6,503 nt of DNA from Bacteroidota bacterium. Its GTDB lineage: Bacteria; Bacteroidota; Bacteroidia; Flavobacteriales; Flavobacteriaceae. The position numbers were made by a program, and so were the translations under genes. Position 1 is the stretch's first letter; each line of letters starts with the position of its first letter. The stretch spans positions 1 to 6,503 of the forward strand of contig SBFL01000190.1 of the NCBI GenBank assembly GCA_006227965.1, written 5' to 3'. Below are positions 6,324 to 6,503 of this stretch, one piece after another. Below the pieces are notes generated by a model. That model was not told the origin of the DNA and searched no databases. It was given only the letters and a program-made list of their open reading frames with translations.

Positions 6324-6503
6324 ATGAGCATTCTCAATACGATCTTAAAGGCTTTTGTAGGAGATAAGGCCAAGAAAGACGTCAGGGCATTACAACCCAT
6401 CATTGATCAAATCAAGTCCCATGAGGCAGGTCTCGAAGCACTCTCTCACGACGAACTCCGGCTAAAAACGGGCACTTTCAAACAACTCATACAGGATCGG
6501 ATT
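6324..6503 (+). CDS. secA: SecA preprotein translocase ATPase (N-terminal 60 residues, cut by window end)
   Basis: SecA is the peripheral motor ATPase that pushes unfolded preproteins through SecYEG. Only the first 60 codons are present, before Walker A. The opening MSILNTILKAFVGDKAKKDV (1-20), then LSHDELRLKTGTFKQLI (40-56), is the characteristic SecA N-terminus (the LSDEELxxKTxxF block of other bacteria). The ATG at 6324 gives the family-standard start; an in-frame ATG at 6288 would add 12 residues (MLPGKATKTQHI) not expected in the family. The leader is A-rich (GGCAACAAAAACACAG) with no Shine-Dalgarno sequence. No SecM-like upstream peptide is seen in the 203-base spacer. The gene continues past the window and should be about 1,100 codons in this phylum. 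Confidence 0.93.
   Translation, partial: MSILNTILKAFVGDKAKKDVRALQPIIDQIKSHEAGLEALSHDELRLKTGTFKQLIQDRI

Noticed and set aside
1..6503. Defence system, prophage, insertion sequence or CRISPR array
   Set aside because: No transposase, integrase, terminal inverted repeats, spaced direct repeats or defence-type genes were seen; all long frames belong to housekeeping or small conserved families.

Overview
The window looks like the chromosome of a flavobacterium (phylum Bacteroidota), probably one with fairly high GC for that group, such as Robiginitalea; the genus is a guess from memory of the gene order and composition. The phylum call rests on three things: Bacteroidota-type protein families (an Lnb/DUF4105 lipoprotein acyltransferase, a DUF2795 protein next to secA, a methyltransferase-like protein with the HGVHSPF signature), start codons with no convincing Shine-Dalgarno sequence, and promoter-like boxes of the TTG / TAnnTTTG type.

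Layout. 1-533 (+) is the C-terminal part of lptB, the ATPase of the LPS exporter. It converges on pssA (530-1291, -), phosphatidylserine synthase, and the two stop codons share one TTAA. A 140-bp divergent spacer follows, then a + strand run begins at 1432: lnb (1432-2610), a Uup-type ABC-F ATPase starting at a GTG that overlaps the lnb stop (2607-4478), a shortened methyltransferase-like protein (4492-4998), a 49-residue one-helix membrane protein (5019-5168), and a PduO-type cob(I)alamin adenosyltransferase (5197-5763). An AT-rich 132-bp spacer carries a clear Bacteroidota-type promoter for a very acidic DUF2795 protein (5896-6120), which ends in a rho-independent terminator. A 203-bp spacer then leads into the first 60 codons of secA (6324 to the window edge).

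How the genes fit together. LptB (LPS export), PssA (route to phosphatidylethanolamine), Lnb (lipoprotein N-acylation) and SecA (preprotein export) all serve envelope building. PssA and Lnb sit back to back, which is suggestive because phospholipids are the acyl donor for lipoprotein N-acylation in the analogous Lnt reaction. The ABC-F protein, the adenosyltransferase and the DUF2795 protein have no evident direct link to this theme. No mobile elements, CRISPR arrays, rRNA or tRNA genes were seen. Most of the window is ordinary core genome. The least explained parts are the degenerate methyltransferase, the 49-residue membrane protein and the acidic DUF2795 protein upstream of secA.
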